Made by a program: the position numbers and the translations under genes. A stretch of DNA of 64,000 nt from Zhongshania aquatica (GTDB lineage: Bacteria > Pseudomonadota > Gammaproteobacteria > Pseudomonadales > Spongiibacteraceae). Every line of letters starts with the position of its first letter. The stretch's first letter is position 1. The notes under the pieces were generated by a model that saw nothing but the letters and a program-made list of their open reading frames with translations, did not search any database and had not been told where the DNA came from. This document shows, piece after piece, positions 1 to 8,941 of this stretch. The stretch is from the NCBI RefSeq assembly GCF_027257955.1, contig NZ_JANZNQ010000020.1:1-64000 (forward strand), in the 5' to 3' direction.

Positions 1-45
1 ACTAGGTTTTGCCACTGTTCTGGGCGGCGGTGTTTTCTCATGGGG

Positions 46-75
46 GTAACCTCAACTTGGAAAATATGAGGTTAC
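46..75. repeat. 9-bp inverted repeat after the pseudopilin gene
   Basis: The arms GTAACCTCA (46-54) and TGAGGTTAC (67-75) are perfect reverse complements around a 12-base loop. The hairpin begins one base past the pseudopilin stop codon on the minus strand. It could terminate or stabilise that transcript, but no T tract follows on the minus strand, so intrinsic termination is uncertain. Confidence 0.45.
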
Positions 76-76
76 T

Positions 77-601
77 TTAGGGAAAAATTGTACGCGAGGG
101 CAGGACGTCTTGGAATGACCGCTTACTCTGAAAACGCACTACTCGGTCTTCGTTCACATGCTCTCCACCCTCTTTCCCATCTGCGCCTAGGGTGCGAATT
201 TCAAACCCCGGTGGTGCATCAGAACTTTCGTAAAAGTAGGCTTTTTTCCAGGGATCAAGAATGATGGCCTCGCGATTAATATATGGGCCTTTCCATAGCG
301 GTACTTGCGGTGGCGATGTCGGCTTTTGCAGCAATGCCATTAATCCTTGGTCTGTGCTCGGGTAGCGCTTGTTATCTAACTTATACTGATGAAGCGCAAC
401 TGAAATTCGTCTAAAGTCATTCTCTATTTTTGCCTCCATTTCGCCGCCAAGCCTTTTATTAACTATTACTCCTATTACTAGGGCAATACTCCCGGAAATA
501 GCGAGAGCCAACACGATTTCCCAGCGCTTTATTCCTAACTGAATACGACGTTGCGGTGCAATTTGCTTATCTCGTTTCTTTCTGTGGTGTCTGTTAGTCA
601 A
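77..601 (-). CDS. GspG-like type II secretion pseudopilin, divergent
   Basis: This 174-residue protein has the GspG fold signature: an N-terminal hydrophobic helix (about residues 27-47), then a segment with NKRYPSTDQGL, a LQKP stretch, a DPWKKAYFY motif and an LGADGKEGG-like calcium-loop region. Family knowledge says such proteins are major pseudopilins of type II secretion. The usual cleavage site G/FTLIE is replaced by LG/IKRWE, which keeps Gly at -1 and Glu at +5 but loses the F/M at +1. The basic leader of about 23 residues is longer than usual. The start is TTG, with no strong ribosome binding site, and an in-frame stop lies upstream at 623-625. No other secretion gene is in the window, so its partner machinery is unknown. 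Confidence 0.75.
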   Translation of the reverse strand: MTNRHHRKKRDKQIAPQRRIQLGIKRWEIVLALAISGSIALVIGVIVNKRLGGEMEAKIENDFRRISVALHQYKLDNKRYPSTDQGLMALLQKPTSPPQVPLWKGPYINREAIILDPWKKAYFYESSDAPPGFEIRTLGADGKEGGEHVNEDRVVRFQSKRSFQDVLPSRTIFP

Positions 602-708
602 TATTAATTGCTCTACAAATATTTAGACTAGTGCCGCCACATAGACCGGCTTCCTAAAAGACGCAAACGCACATCGACCAGTGATCGCGTTCGCGCCTAC
701 TACCTTTT

Positions 709-1743
709 TCATCCCCAGTATCGGCTTTGGCTAAGCTTTCCAAGTAGAGACGTTAAGCTTCGATTAACGGCACTCTCAGCTGCAAATCCAAGACGCTCTG
801 GCAGGGTGCGTTTTTGACGGTATTTAACGGAAAACATATCCGTATCTTCACGCTTGCTAAGTAAATAATCATCGCTGGTGCGCACTTCGTCGATCAACTT
901 CTGATCCAAAGCTCGCTTTCCGTACCAAACTTCTCCAGTGGCGATATGATCAATATCTAGCTGTGGCCTATTCTCACTGACAAACTCTTTAAATAAAACG
1001 TGGGTTTCCTCCAGTTCTTCAACGAATTTCTTACGCCCTTCGTCGGTATTTTCGCCCACCATGGTTAGGGTGCGTTTGTGTGCCCCTGCGGTGTGCAGCT
1101 CTATATCGACGTCATGTTTTTTCAACAGGCGATTGAAATTAGGAAGTTGGGCTACCACCCCTATAGAGCCGATAACAGCAAAAGGCGCAGCTAAAATGCG
1201 ATTACCGATACACGCCATCATGTATCCGCCACTCGCCGCGACTCTATCGATGGCGATAGTGAGCGGAATACCGTGGGCGGTAATACGCTGTAGTTGGGAA
1301 GACGCCAAACCATAGCTGTGCACCATTCCGCCTGGGCTCTCTAGACGAAGTAGAATTTCATCTTCTGGTCTAGCCACCGTTAATACAGCAGATATTTCAT
1401 GGCGTAAAAATTCGACTTCAGAGGCACTCATGTCGCCATCAAAGTCTAAAACATATAAGCGCTTACGCTTTTCGTCGGTGTGTTTTTTGCGGTCCTGTTT
1501 TTCTTGTTTTTTCTTAGCTTTGCGGTCTTTTTTAAAGGTGTCTTCATCTAGGATTTCAAACTTAAGCATGTCCTCCCAATCCTCAAACTTGTGGTTTAAG
1601 GTCGTGACTTCGATATGCCCATCACTGCTATCACGCTTACTACGCTGACTTGCAACAGCAATTGCGCTGATAACAACGACAACGGCAACAGCAATAGTGA
1701 CCGATTTGGCCAAAAATAAGCCGTATTCCAGTAAAAAGTCCAA
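709..1743 (-). CDS. sohB: SohB, inner-membrane S49 family serine protease
   Basis: SohB is a membrane-anchored peptidase related to signal peptide peptidase SppA and probably acts on the periplasmic side. An N-terminal membrane helix covers about residues 10-32. A charged Lys-rich linker (about 70-95) precedes the protease domain. The catalytic serine is S171 in AASGGYMMAC, and the catalytic lysine is K223 in AHKRTL, 52 residues later as expected for this Ser/Lys dyad. The SPGG motif (136-139) and GSIGV (192-196) are also present. The length of 344 residues is normal. The start is TTG, with GGAG seven bases upstream. It is followed by the pseudopilin gene and preceded by a two-helix membrane protein, all on the minus strand. 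Confidence 0.92.
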   Translation of the reverse strand: MDFLLEYGLFLAKSVTIAVAVVVVISAIAVASQRSKRDSSDGHIEVTTLNHKFEDWEDMLKFEILDEDTFKKDRKAKKKQEKQDRKKHTDEKRKRLYVLDFDGDMSASEVEFLRHEISAVLTVARPEDEILLRLESPGGMVHSYGLASSQLQRITAHGIPLTIAIDRVAASGGYMMACIGNRILAAPFAVIGSIGVVAQLPNFNRLLKKHDVDIELHTAGAHKRTLTMVGENTDEGRKKFVEELEETHVLFKEFVSENRPQLDIDHIATGEVWYGKRALDQKLIDEVRTSDDYLLSKREDTDMFSVKYRQKRTLPERLGFAAESAVNRSLTSLLGKLSQSRYWG

Positions 1744-1803
1744 CTACGTACTCCTAGAGATGTTTCAAAAGTGCCACATATTGTTATGTGAGCAAGGGTC
1801 AAG

Positions 1804-2460
1804 TCAAGTTGGCCAATTGCCTAAGGCCTTGACGGCTATTGGATTTTCGGCGCGAATAAAGAGCCCGCTGCGACCTAAGTAAACACTGAATTGTGCGCCA
1901 TCAACCATCGGGGCAAAAACAGCGGTACCGTAATCTGCGTCGACCCATTTACGTAGATATTCATTGCTACGCAGCCATTCCCATAGGTCGATAGGGTCGG
2001 AAATACTAATGAGATATATCGTTCTGGCTAGATCGCGCTCTTCCTCAATGCTTTGATAGCGACCCGATAAGCGATCTAATCGGTAGAGATTATCAAACCC
2101 CAGTCTTGCAATAGGTTCTGCCCAACGAATCACCCGGCTGTCCAGCTGCCACTGATCACCCATCAGTAAAAACGTTTGCAGGGGCTCGTCATTAACGGTG
2201 TCCACACTAACGATGAATTGCTGCTTCTCCTTACCTGCCACAAACACTCTTGCGACTAGTTGTTCATCGGCTAAGTGACGATAGCTGTAGACATCTTTTG
2301 TGACAATCACCGCGGCGCCGGTAAAACTCACCGAGACGATAAGTGCTAAAAAACCAGTAAATGCGTGTCTCCGAAAGCGAACAAACGCCAGAAAGCACAT
2401 TAAGACGCCGAGACCGGTAAGAATGAGTAATAGTTGATCAAGCCCTAGAAGGTCGCTCAT
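1804..2460 (-). CDS. conserved membrane-anchored protein of unknown function
   Basis: I do not recognise a function for this 218-residue protein. Two hydrophobic helices are visible at about residues 8-28 and 33-54, and a soluble domain follows that is presumably periplasmic. That domain contains GDQWQLDSRVIRW and ARLGFDNLYRLDRLSGRY, which look like conserved family motifs; similar proteins are sometimes mislabelled as multidrug transporters. It starts only three bases after the stop of the ChpA-like gene, so the two are probably co-transcribed and translationally coupled. No catalytic motif is apparent. Confidence 0.7.
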   Translation of the reverse strand: MSDLLGLDQLLLILTGLGVLMCFLAFVRFRRHAFTGFLALIVSVSFTGAAVIVTKDVYSYRHLADEQLVARVFVAGKEKQQFIVSVDTVNDEPLQTFLLMGDQWQLDSRVIRWAEPIARLGFDNLYRLDRLSGRYQSIEEERDLARTIYLISISDPIDLWEWLRSNEYLRKWVDADYGTAVFAPMVDGAQFSVYLGRSGLFIRAENPIAVKALGNWPT

Positions 2461-2463
2461 AAT

Positions 2464-4167
2464 TTAGCTTGCCTTCCTTAGCTGTGCGATACTGTCTTCA
2501 GCCACTTGTAAAATGCGCTCATCAGCGATGTGGCGTCGGCCCAGTTCATTTAAATAATATTCAATGCTGATCATGGCATCGGCGAGGGTTTCCAACTCTT
2601 GCACATCTGACGCGGCGTTAACGGATTCTCGATCGACAAAGCGACGCATAAACTCGCTTGCACCTAAAGTCACATCGGGGAGCTTTTTCACATTAATCAT
2701 TTGGAATGCGCCGCGCACGGAATCAAGTAACTGCGGAAGATTTGCAATATGAGTACTGTCAAAGCCCGAATCTATATAAGCGGAGATAGCGCGTTTAACG
2801 AGGCCAATTGCGGCTTTAGATTCCTCGATCACAATACTACGCGCTTCACTGACTTGATTATCAGCGCTGATTTCATCTCTTCGTTCTAACGATATATCAC
2901 CTAAGTCCTCGTAATTTAATTTGCGACGGTCAATTTGCGCAAGACTGCCATCAATGAATAACAATGTATCTGCAAGATCCTCAAGTCGGCTGCGCTCTTG
3001 GCTTAAGTCACAGCCAACTAGCGCGTGCAAGGCGTTTGCATGATCGGTTAGGGTACTCGCAAGCACGGGCAAGTTAAGAATACTCAAGATGTCCGCACTT
3101 TGCTTGAGCACCGATGTCAGCGGCAACAGTTCTTCGCTGTCACTACGTTGATGCTGGGCTAGCAGTTCTAATACATCTTTGGCATGCCGTAACTCTGTGC
3201 GCAATTCGTGAATGACAGATGAGACCGTGTCATAACTCAGGCCGAGCATAATACCGCGCATTTTTTTGAGCTGATTGTCGTCAATATCAAACGCGGTTAT
3301 ACGCGCTGCCTTCATGACCTTGGCAACGAAGCCTTCTCGGTAAGCACTAATTTTTAATAGAAAGATCATCTCTCGTTCGAGTACTTCGTTAAGGACGACT
3401 CTATTTTTTACCCGACCACGCATTTGTCCTTCTAGGCCAGCCAAGACGCGTTTGCGGTGGGGATTAAGCTCCAGTCCACTATTGGCAAAAGCATCAAGCA
3501 CTGCATCTGCTATTAGCCAAAAACGCTGTTGTGGACCAGGGTCGATACAGCTGCGAAAACGTCTTACAGCGCGCGACATAATTACCAGCTGCATCGGGTT
3601 GTGGGCATCACGTAATACACCTAACAGACCACTTTGGTAGAGATGGCTAATCCGCTTTAGGTTATCAGACAGCGCCGGCTCTGCTAATGATTTACTGCGC
3701 ACTTGTATATGAGAATCTCGACTAAAGAGGCCTTCGTCAGTGTCTGAAAAGTAACTGTCTGGAAGCAATAGTTGATTGTGGACTGTCCGTAATTCATTGA
3801 CATGACATATTACTAGCAGTGGTACTTCAGATTGCCGAGACTGTACGAATTCAAGATAGCGAGGGAGCACGAAAAACGCGGTACTCAGCGCATTGAGCTG
3901 CCCCTCTGGTACTGCCGTAATAATTTTAAGAATGGCCCCGCACAATGCCCGCATTTCATCTGCGAGCAAGGCTGCACCGGGAATTTCCAAGAGCCGCAAG
4001 GTGCCCCCGATTTGCCGCAAACTTGCTTCACACTGCTGGAGCAAATCTAAACTGTGGCGCTCAGACAGAAATGCTTCAAAAACATTGGTAGCCTGCTGTA
4101 AGGTTTTTGCCAGTTCGTCAGCCACCATGGCATAGGAGCTGGTATTGATATCTACTTTCAGTGCCAC
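2464..4167 (-). CDS. ChpA N-terminus-like protein with degenerate Hpt modules
   Basis: This 567-residue, mostly helical protein resembles the N-terminal part of the hybrid chemotaxis kinase ChpA/PilL, from memory of that family. The shared stretch is QIGGTLRLLEIPGAALLADEM (residues 52-72), which in ChpA begins with a histidine-containing VHQVQGTL. Here that position is R51. A second Hpt-like segment near residue 482 reads DSVRGAFQMI, with Asp where a phospho-accepting His would be. No kinase ATPase, CheW or receiver domain follows. It therefore looks like a non-phosphorylated scaffold or partner protein, which is inference. The start is GTG, with AAGGAT about seven bases upstream. A small dyad (4181-4194) lies in its leader. 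Confidence 0.6.
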   Translation of the reverse strand: MALKVDINTSSYAMVADELAKTLQQATNVFEAFLSERHSLDLLQQCEASLRQIGGTLRLLEIPGAALLADEMRALCGAILKIITAVPEGQLNALSTAFFVLPRYLEFVQSRQSEVPLLVICHVNELRTVHNQLLLPDSYFSDTDEGLFSRDSHIQVRSKSLAEPALSDNLKRISHLYQSGLLGVLRDAHNPMQLVIMSRAVRRFRSCIDPGPQQRFWLIADAVLDAFANSGLELNPHRKRVLAGLEGQMRGRVKNRVVLNEVLEREMIFLLKISAYREGFVAKVMKAARITAFDIDDNQLKKMRGIMLGLSYDTVSSVIHELRTELRHAKDVLELLAQHQRSDSEELLPLTSVLKQSADILSILNLPVLASTLTDHANALHALVGCDLSQERSRLEDLADTLLFIDGSLAQIDRRKLNYEDLGDISLERRDEISADNQVSEARSIVIEESKAAIGLVKRAISAYIDSGFDSTHIANLPQLLDSVRGAFQMINVKKLPDVTLGASEFMRRFVDRESVNAASDVQELETLADAMISIEYYLNELGRRHIADERILQVAEDSIAQLRKAS

Positions 4168-4340
4168 ACAATATCCTTATAGCCCAATGGGGCTTGCCAT
4201 AAAGTTTTGCTTTGACTTGTACGCATAACTAGCGGTTATTTATAGACTATTTAGCATTAATTGGATGATAAGCACAGCTTTATTATTTTAGATAGGCGCC
4301 GATATTGGGTTCACACAGCTCGCGCCGCACCGGCCACGAA

Positions 4341-5063
4341 TCAGCTTACATCGCGCTGCCAAACACAATTTCCGCCACTGGCTTTAGCAACTTCTGCTAG
4401 TTGCTGTTGGTGTAAAGCCAATTCATCCGACGTCGCCGCAATGACGCGTAAGTTTCTCGGTACGTCAGGCAGGCGCCGGTGATCACTCGCTGCCCCGCCC
4501 TCGCTTTGCTGGGAGCCATCATCTCCGGCCAATGCTAATGCGGTTTGACCACCGGTCATCATTAAATAGACGTCGGCAAGGATCTCCGCATCTAAAAGTG
4601 CGCCGTGTAAATCCCGTTGAGAGTTATCTACATAATAACGTTGGCACAAAGCGTCTAGGCTATTGCGCTGTCCGGGATGCTTCTGCCGCGCCATGATAAG
4701 GGTGTCGATCACCCCGCACACTGTGCTGATTTTAGGGGTTTTGCGTCTCAGCAGTGCAAATTCGGCATCGATAAAGCCAATATCGAAGGGCGCATTATGA
4801 ATAATAAGCTCCGCGCCTTGAATAAACTCATAAAACTCATCTGCTATTTGAGCGAACAGTGGCTTGTCTTTTAGCATCTCATTTGTGATGCCGTGAACTT
4901 CTATTGCCCCCGCCTCTACTTCTCTGTCCGGATTTATATATTGATGATAATGGCGGCCGGTTAGTTTGCGATTGACCAACTCTACGCAGCCTATTTCTAT
5001 AATCCGATGTCCTGACGCATGATCAAGACCCGTTGTTTCTGTATCTAGTACGATTTGTCGCAT
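4341..5063 (-). CDS. dnaQ: DNA polymerase III epsilon subunit (3'-5' proofreading exonuclease)
   Basis: The protein proofreads newly made DNA within the polymerase III core. All DEDDh exonuclease residues can be seen: D7 and E9 in LDTETTG, D94 in NAPFDIGF, H153 and D158 in HGALLDAE. The 240-residue length is normal and includes the C-terminal tail that binds the alpha subunit. Its ATG overlaps the rnhA stop by one base (TGATG), so rnhA and dnaQ are translationally coupled on the minus strand; the rnhA-dnaQ pairing is common in gammaproteobacteria. Confidence 0.97.
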   Translation of the reverse strand: MRQIVLDTETTGLDHASGHRIIEIGCVELVNRKLTGRHYHQYINPDREVEAGAIEVHGITNEMLKDKPLFAQIADEFYEFIQGAELIIHNAPFDIGFIDAEFALLRRKTPKISTVCGVIDTLIMARQKHPGQRNSLDALCQRYYVDNSQRDLHGALLDAEILADVYLMMTGGQTALALAGDDGSQQSEGGAASDHRRLPDVPRNLRVIAATSDELALHQQQLAEVAKASGGNCVWQRDVS

Positions 5064-5515
5064 CAGGCCTTCTCTAATTCATCTATACCGCGATTTGCTA
5101 ACATATCAGCGATCTCATTTTCTCGGTGACCGCTATGACCCTTTACCCACTGCCAATCAATATTGTGTCCAAGGGTGGCGGCATCTAATTGCTGCCAGAG
5201 GTCTGCATTTTTTACGGGTTGCTTGGCAGCAGTTTTCCATCCGCGTTTTTTCCAATTCACCATCCATTCAGTAATACCCTGCCGAACGTATTGCGAGTCA
5301 GTTGTTAACACCACATCACAGGGACGTTTTAAGGCTTTTAATGCTTCAATGGCCGCCATTAACTCCATACGATTATTCGTGGTGGCAGGATCACCGCCAA
5401 ACAGGTGCCGTTCTTTACCCTCAAACCGCATTAATGCGCCCCAACCTCCCGGACCGGGGTTGCCGCGGCATGCACCGTCTGTAAAAATTTCAACTTTCTC
5501 TTGGGCTTTTCTCAT
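5063..5515 (-). CDS. rnhA: ribonuclease HI
   Basis: RNase HI degrades the RNA strand of RNA-DNA hybrids. The catalytic residues D13, E51, D73, H127 and D137 are all present, in the motifs [26 protein letters not shown] and [14 protein letters not shown]. Each is shifted by three from the E. coli numbering. The length of 150 residues is typical. The first 26 bases overlap the 3' end of the upstream methyltransferase gene, and the stop overlaps the dnaQ start. Confidence 0.97.
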   Translation of the reverse strand: MRKAQEKVEIFTDGACRGNPGPGGWGALMRFEGKERHLFGGDPATTNNRMELMAAIEALKALKRPCDVVLTTDSQYVRQGITEWMVNWKKRGWKTAAKQPVKNADLWQQLDAATLGHNIDWQWVKGHSGHRENEIADMLANRGIDELEKA

Positions 5516-6287
5516 AATCAGCTCGTGACTTTATTGATCGGGTTGCGCCCGCCATAGCGGGGTGGCGAAGAATTTGTGCCCGACGAGCTAGATTTCTTAC
5601 AGAAGGACTCAGCGGCGCCCGGTATTTTGTCGCGCTAAGAATGAAAACACCACCCATAGGTAGGTTTTTTGCCACAGGTTTGTGTGACATGAAGAAGCTT
5701 GGACTACTAATGGGAGCGCGATGAAAACCATATTCGACAACACTGACCTCGAAACCCAGCAATGACAGCCAGTCTTGCAGTCGATGAATAGGTAGACGGT
5801 GGTTCTGCCACATTGGACTGCGCTTCAGCCTTCCCAATAATCCACGCACTGCCAGCAGTGAATAAGGATTTATGCCGCAGACTACGACTTTGCCATGGGG
5901 AACTAAGACTCGCTCGACTTCCCGTAACACCTTGTGGGGATTATCGACAAATTCCAAAAGGTGGTGGAGAACAACCACGTCTTGAGACTCATTTGCTACC
6001 GGTAAATGCTCGAAATCACACACGACATCGAGGACTTGGCTTAAACCGTAGTGCTGCATTCCCCCAAGACAAAACTGACGCTGAAATACATTGCGATCAA
6101 TCGGACAGCGCTCAGGAATGACGCTCAGGTTTAACAGATTATATTTTGCGGTGGATGTATCACTGATCGCACTAGCAATGAGTGGCATCTCTTCTGCCAG
6201 CACAGTTCTGCCCACAGGCCCCTGAAACCATTGCCTAAGCGCCGGCATTAGAACTTCGGGTGAGTGTTGCGTGCGCCAATTTGCCAT
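5490..6287 (-). CDS. SAM-dependent class I methyltransferase
   Basis: This 265-residue protein is a class I methyltransferase of unknown substrate that commonly sits beside rnhA and gloB. The visible motifs are [27 protein letters not shown] (acidic loop and motif III region) and [13 protein letters not shown]. The usual glycine-rich motif I is hard to discern, which is typical of this group. I chose the ATG at 6287 because GAGGG lies about eight bases upstream; a GTG at 6335 would add 16 residues without support. The 3' end overlaps rnhA by 26 bases. It is divergent from gloB across an 83-base gap that must hold both promoters. Confidence 0.85.
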   Translation of the reverse strand: MANWRTQHSPEVLMPALRQWFQGPVGRTVLAEEMPLIASAISDTSTAKYNLLNLSVIPERCPIDRNVFQRQFCLGGMQHYGLSQVLDVVCDFEHLPVANESQDVVVLHHLLEFVDNPHKVLREVERVLVPHGKVVVCGINPYSLLAVRGLLGRLKRSPMWQNHRLPIHRLQDWLSLLGFEVSVVEYGFHRAPISSPSFFMSHKPVAKNLPMGGVFILSATKYRAPLSPSVRNLARRAQILRHPAMAGATRSIKSRADYEKSPRES

Positions 6288-6370
6288 GCTGTACCCTCTA
6301 ACGAACCTGTTGCTGGGCCTATTGCAGCGAGCCACAGGAATGTTTATCCTTCGCTGTCCACATCAAAATA

Positions 6371-7150
6371 ATGATTATGCTGTCAATATCACCTATTTCT
6401 GCATTTAGCGACAACTATATTTGGTGTGTCGCGCGCAACGGAGAGGCAATTATTGTCGATCCCGGCGATGCTGCGCCTGTGATAAAGCATATCGAAAAAA
6501 TGGGCTTAACGCTTTCCGGTATTCTCATAACCCACCATCACTATGACCACGTGAATGGCATAGATAGCCTTCTTGAGCTGTATCCAGATATTCCAGTGTA
6601 CGGCCCAGACAATCAATGCAGCAGTATCAATCACCGGGTGCGTCACAACGATTCTGTCACTGTTCTAGGGCTTACCTTTCAAGTCATTGCCGTGCCCGGA
6701 CACACGTTGGATCATATCGCATATTACCTTAAAAACTCACCCTCTGGACCCGCTTTATTCTGCGGCGATACGCTTTTTGCTGGCGGATGTGGGCGACTTT
6801 TTGAAGGCACACCGGAACAAATGTTAAACTCCCTCGGACTAATCCAAGCTTTACCGACAAATACAGCAGTTTACTGTGCGCATGAATACACCTTAAGTAA
6901 TCTCAATTTTGCTTTAGTTGTCGAGCCAGAAAACCACAAATTACAAGATCGCTTTGTGGAGACTCAGTCACGCCGGGAAAAGAATGTCCCGACAGTACCG
7001 TCTGAGTTGGCACTTGAATTGCTGACGAACCCATTCTTAAGGACAGGAAATTCTGTTGTGCAACAACGCGTTGCGGCGCATGCTGATCTTAAGTCGTGGA
7101 ATCAGATAGATATTTTCGCCAGTCTACGTGCGTGGAAAGATGGTTTTTGA
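6371..7150 (+). CDS. gloB: hydroxyacylglutathione hydrolase (glyoxalase II)
   Basis: This is a metallo-beta-lactamase-fold enzyme that hydrolyses S-lactoylglutathione to lactate and glutathione in methylglyoxal detoxification. The metal motif is THHHYDH with H55, H57, D59 and H60. Further ligands lie in VPGHTLDH, FCGDTLFAGGCGRLF and CAHEYT, which are characteristic of glyoxalase II. The length of 259 residues matches the family. Either the ATG at 6371 or the one at 6377 may be used; neither has a strong ribosome binding site. mltD follows after 24 bases. Confidence 0.95.
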   Translation: MIMLSISPISAFSDNYIWCVARNGEAIIVDPGDAAPVIKHIEKMGLTLSGILITHHHYDHVNGIDSLLELYPDIPVYGPDNQCSSINHRVRHNDSVTVLGLTFQVIAVPGHTLDHIAYYLKNSPSGPALFCGDTLFAGGCGRLFEGTPEQMLNSLGLIQALPTNTAVYCAHEYTLSNLNFALVVEPENHKLQDRFVETQSRREKNVPTVPSELALELLTNPFLRTGNSVVQQRVAAHADLKSWNQIDIFASLRAWKDGF

Positions 7151-7174
7151 GCAACGCTAACGAAATAGTGAATA

Positions 7175-8887
7175 ATGATAAAACGCGATACGTACATATT
7201 TAAGCTCATCTTCGGTGCGATTCTACTCTCGCTGCTGTCGGCATGCGCTCAAACACCACAACAACGCAGTGCACGTAGCAAAAATGACACCCAATATTGT
7301 GATCGAGCGGAAAATCAAAACACCAAACTGTGCAAATACCAACAAGTCGTAGAAAGAAAGCTAAACAGTGATCCTGCCAAAGAAACCTTAGATGGTTTCA
7401 GATACAAGCCTCGAGCAAAAGTACCCGCGGGTAAAACAGCTAACGCGCAACTAGTTACAAGCAATACCTCACTGGCAGACGACATCGAAAGCCAGCCAAC
7501 TGAACAAAGTTTTATCGAGATTTGGCCCAGATTGGCGTCGGAACTTCGATTCGGCGAGTTAACGAAAAAATCTGAAGTAGAAGAAAAAGAAGAATGGTAC
7601 GCGGAACACTCCTACTACCTCGCCAATATAAGTAAACGTGCTTCGCGCTACATTTATTACATCCTTGAAAATCTCAAGGAACGTGACCTTCCCGGCGACT
7701 TGGCATTACTGCCCTTTGTAGAAAGCGCCTATGATCCCTTCGCATACTCCCACGGCCGAGCATCGGGTCTTTGGCAGTTCGTTCCTAATACCGCGAAACA
7801 TTTAGGTATCGATCAAAACTGGTGGTACGACGGCAGACGAGACGTCATCACTGCAACAGACTCTGCGTTAGATTATTTAACTGATTTAAATAAACGTTTT
7901 GATGGCGACTGGCTATTGACGCTGGCGGCCTACAACGCGGGTGCAGGAACGGTCAATAAGGCCATTACCAAGAACAGAAAGAAGGGGCTACCAACTGATT
8001 TCTGGTCGCTAAAACTGCCCAAGGAAACCAGAAATTACGTTCCTAAAATGTTAGCGTTAGTAAAGATTTTTAATAACCCGGCGTCCTATAATCTCACCCT
8101 GCCTTCTGTTCCTAACCAAGCGCATTTCGTAGCTGTTAACACGGGTAGTCAGATCGATTTGGCGCAGGCAGCGAAATTAGCAGAAATCAGTGTAGATGAG
8201 CTATACAGATTAAATCCCGGTTTCAATCGCTGGGTGACGGCGCCGGAAGGGCCGCATCGTTTACTTATTCCAAAGGGTAAAGCTAAGGAATTTGCATCTC
8301 GCCTAACGAAAATTCCAGCGCGTGATCGCGTGCGGTGGCAGCGTTATAAAATCCAACGTGGCGATAATCTGGTAACTATTGCTCGCCGTCATCATGTTGA
8401 TGTAGCAACGCTGCGCGCGAGTAATCAACTTGATAGTGACGTATTAAAAGTAGATCAGGTACTACTCATTCCCGACGCAGGAAACGGCATTTCGCCACTT
8501 AAAGGGCTGAATCGCGGCTTGGCTTCTACCGAAGCGTCTCGTGTTGAGTACAAAGTGGTTAGCGGTGACACGGTAAGCGCAATCGCTCAAAAACACGGTG
8601 TGACGAGCAAACAAGTTTTCTCTTGGAACAATATGAGTTCTGCCTCGGTAATTAAACCCGGCCAAAAATTGGTGATATGGGGTAAGGCAGCTAAGAATTC
8701 AGACAAAGGTATTATTCGCAAAGTGGGCTATAAAGTACGAAATGGGGACTCACTGTCACTGATCGCTAGCCGCTTTAATTTGCGAATTCGCGATATTGTC
8801 GAATGGAATTCAATTAAAACCAGCCAATATTTACGTCCCGGTCAATCTTTAACGCTTTATGTCGACATCACTCACGCGGATCTTTAA
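7175..8887 (+). CDS. mltD: membrane-bound lytic murein transglycosylase D with three LysM domains
   Basis: MltD cleaves the glycan strands of peptidoglycan. The N-terminus is a lipoprotein signal with lipobox LLSAC (C24). The SLT catalytic domain has the essential glutamate E183 in LPFVESAYDPFAYS, followed by GLWQFVP and the AAYNAG motif. Three LysM peptidoglycan-binding repeats follow, starting near residues 389 (YKIQRGDNL), 457 (YKVVSGDTV) and 517 (YKVRNGDSL). The length of 570 residues is slightly above the E. coli protein, which has two LysM repeats as I recall. It lies downstream of gloB in the conserved gloB-mltD order. Confidence 0.95.
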   Translation: MIKRDTYIFKLIFGAILLSLLSACAQTPQQRSARSKNDTQYCDRAENQNTKLCKYQQVVERKLNSDPAKETLDGFRYKPRAKVPAGKTANAQLVTSNTSLADDIESQPTEQSFIEIWPRLASELRFGELTKKSEVEEKEEWYAEHSYYLANISKRASRYIYYILENLKERDLPGDLALLPFVESAYDPFAYSHGRASGLWQFVPNTAKHLGIDQNWWYDGRRDVITATDSALDYLTDLNKRFDGDWLLTLAAYNAGAGTVNKAITKNRKKGLPTDFWSLKLPKETRNYVPKMLALVKIFNNPASYNLTLPSVPNQAHFVAVNTGSQIDLAQAAKLAEISVDELYRLNPGFNRWVTAPEGPHRLLIPKGKAKEFASRLTKIPARDRVRWQRYKIQRGDNLVTIARRHHVDVATLRASNQLDSDVLKVDQVLLIPDAGNGISPLKGLNRGLASTEASRVEYKVVSGDTVSAIAQKHGVTSKQVFSWNNMSSASVIKPGQKLVIWGKAAKNSDKGIIRKVGYKVRNGDSLSLIASRFNLRIRDIVEWNSIKTSQYLRPGQSLTLYVDITHADL

Positions 8888-8941
8888 CTGCGTTTTGATA
8901 TAGTATAGCCTTCTCGCTTTGCCTAGGTTTGTGCCGCGTAT

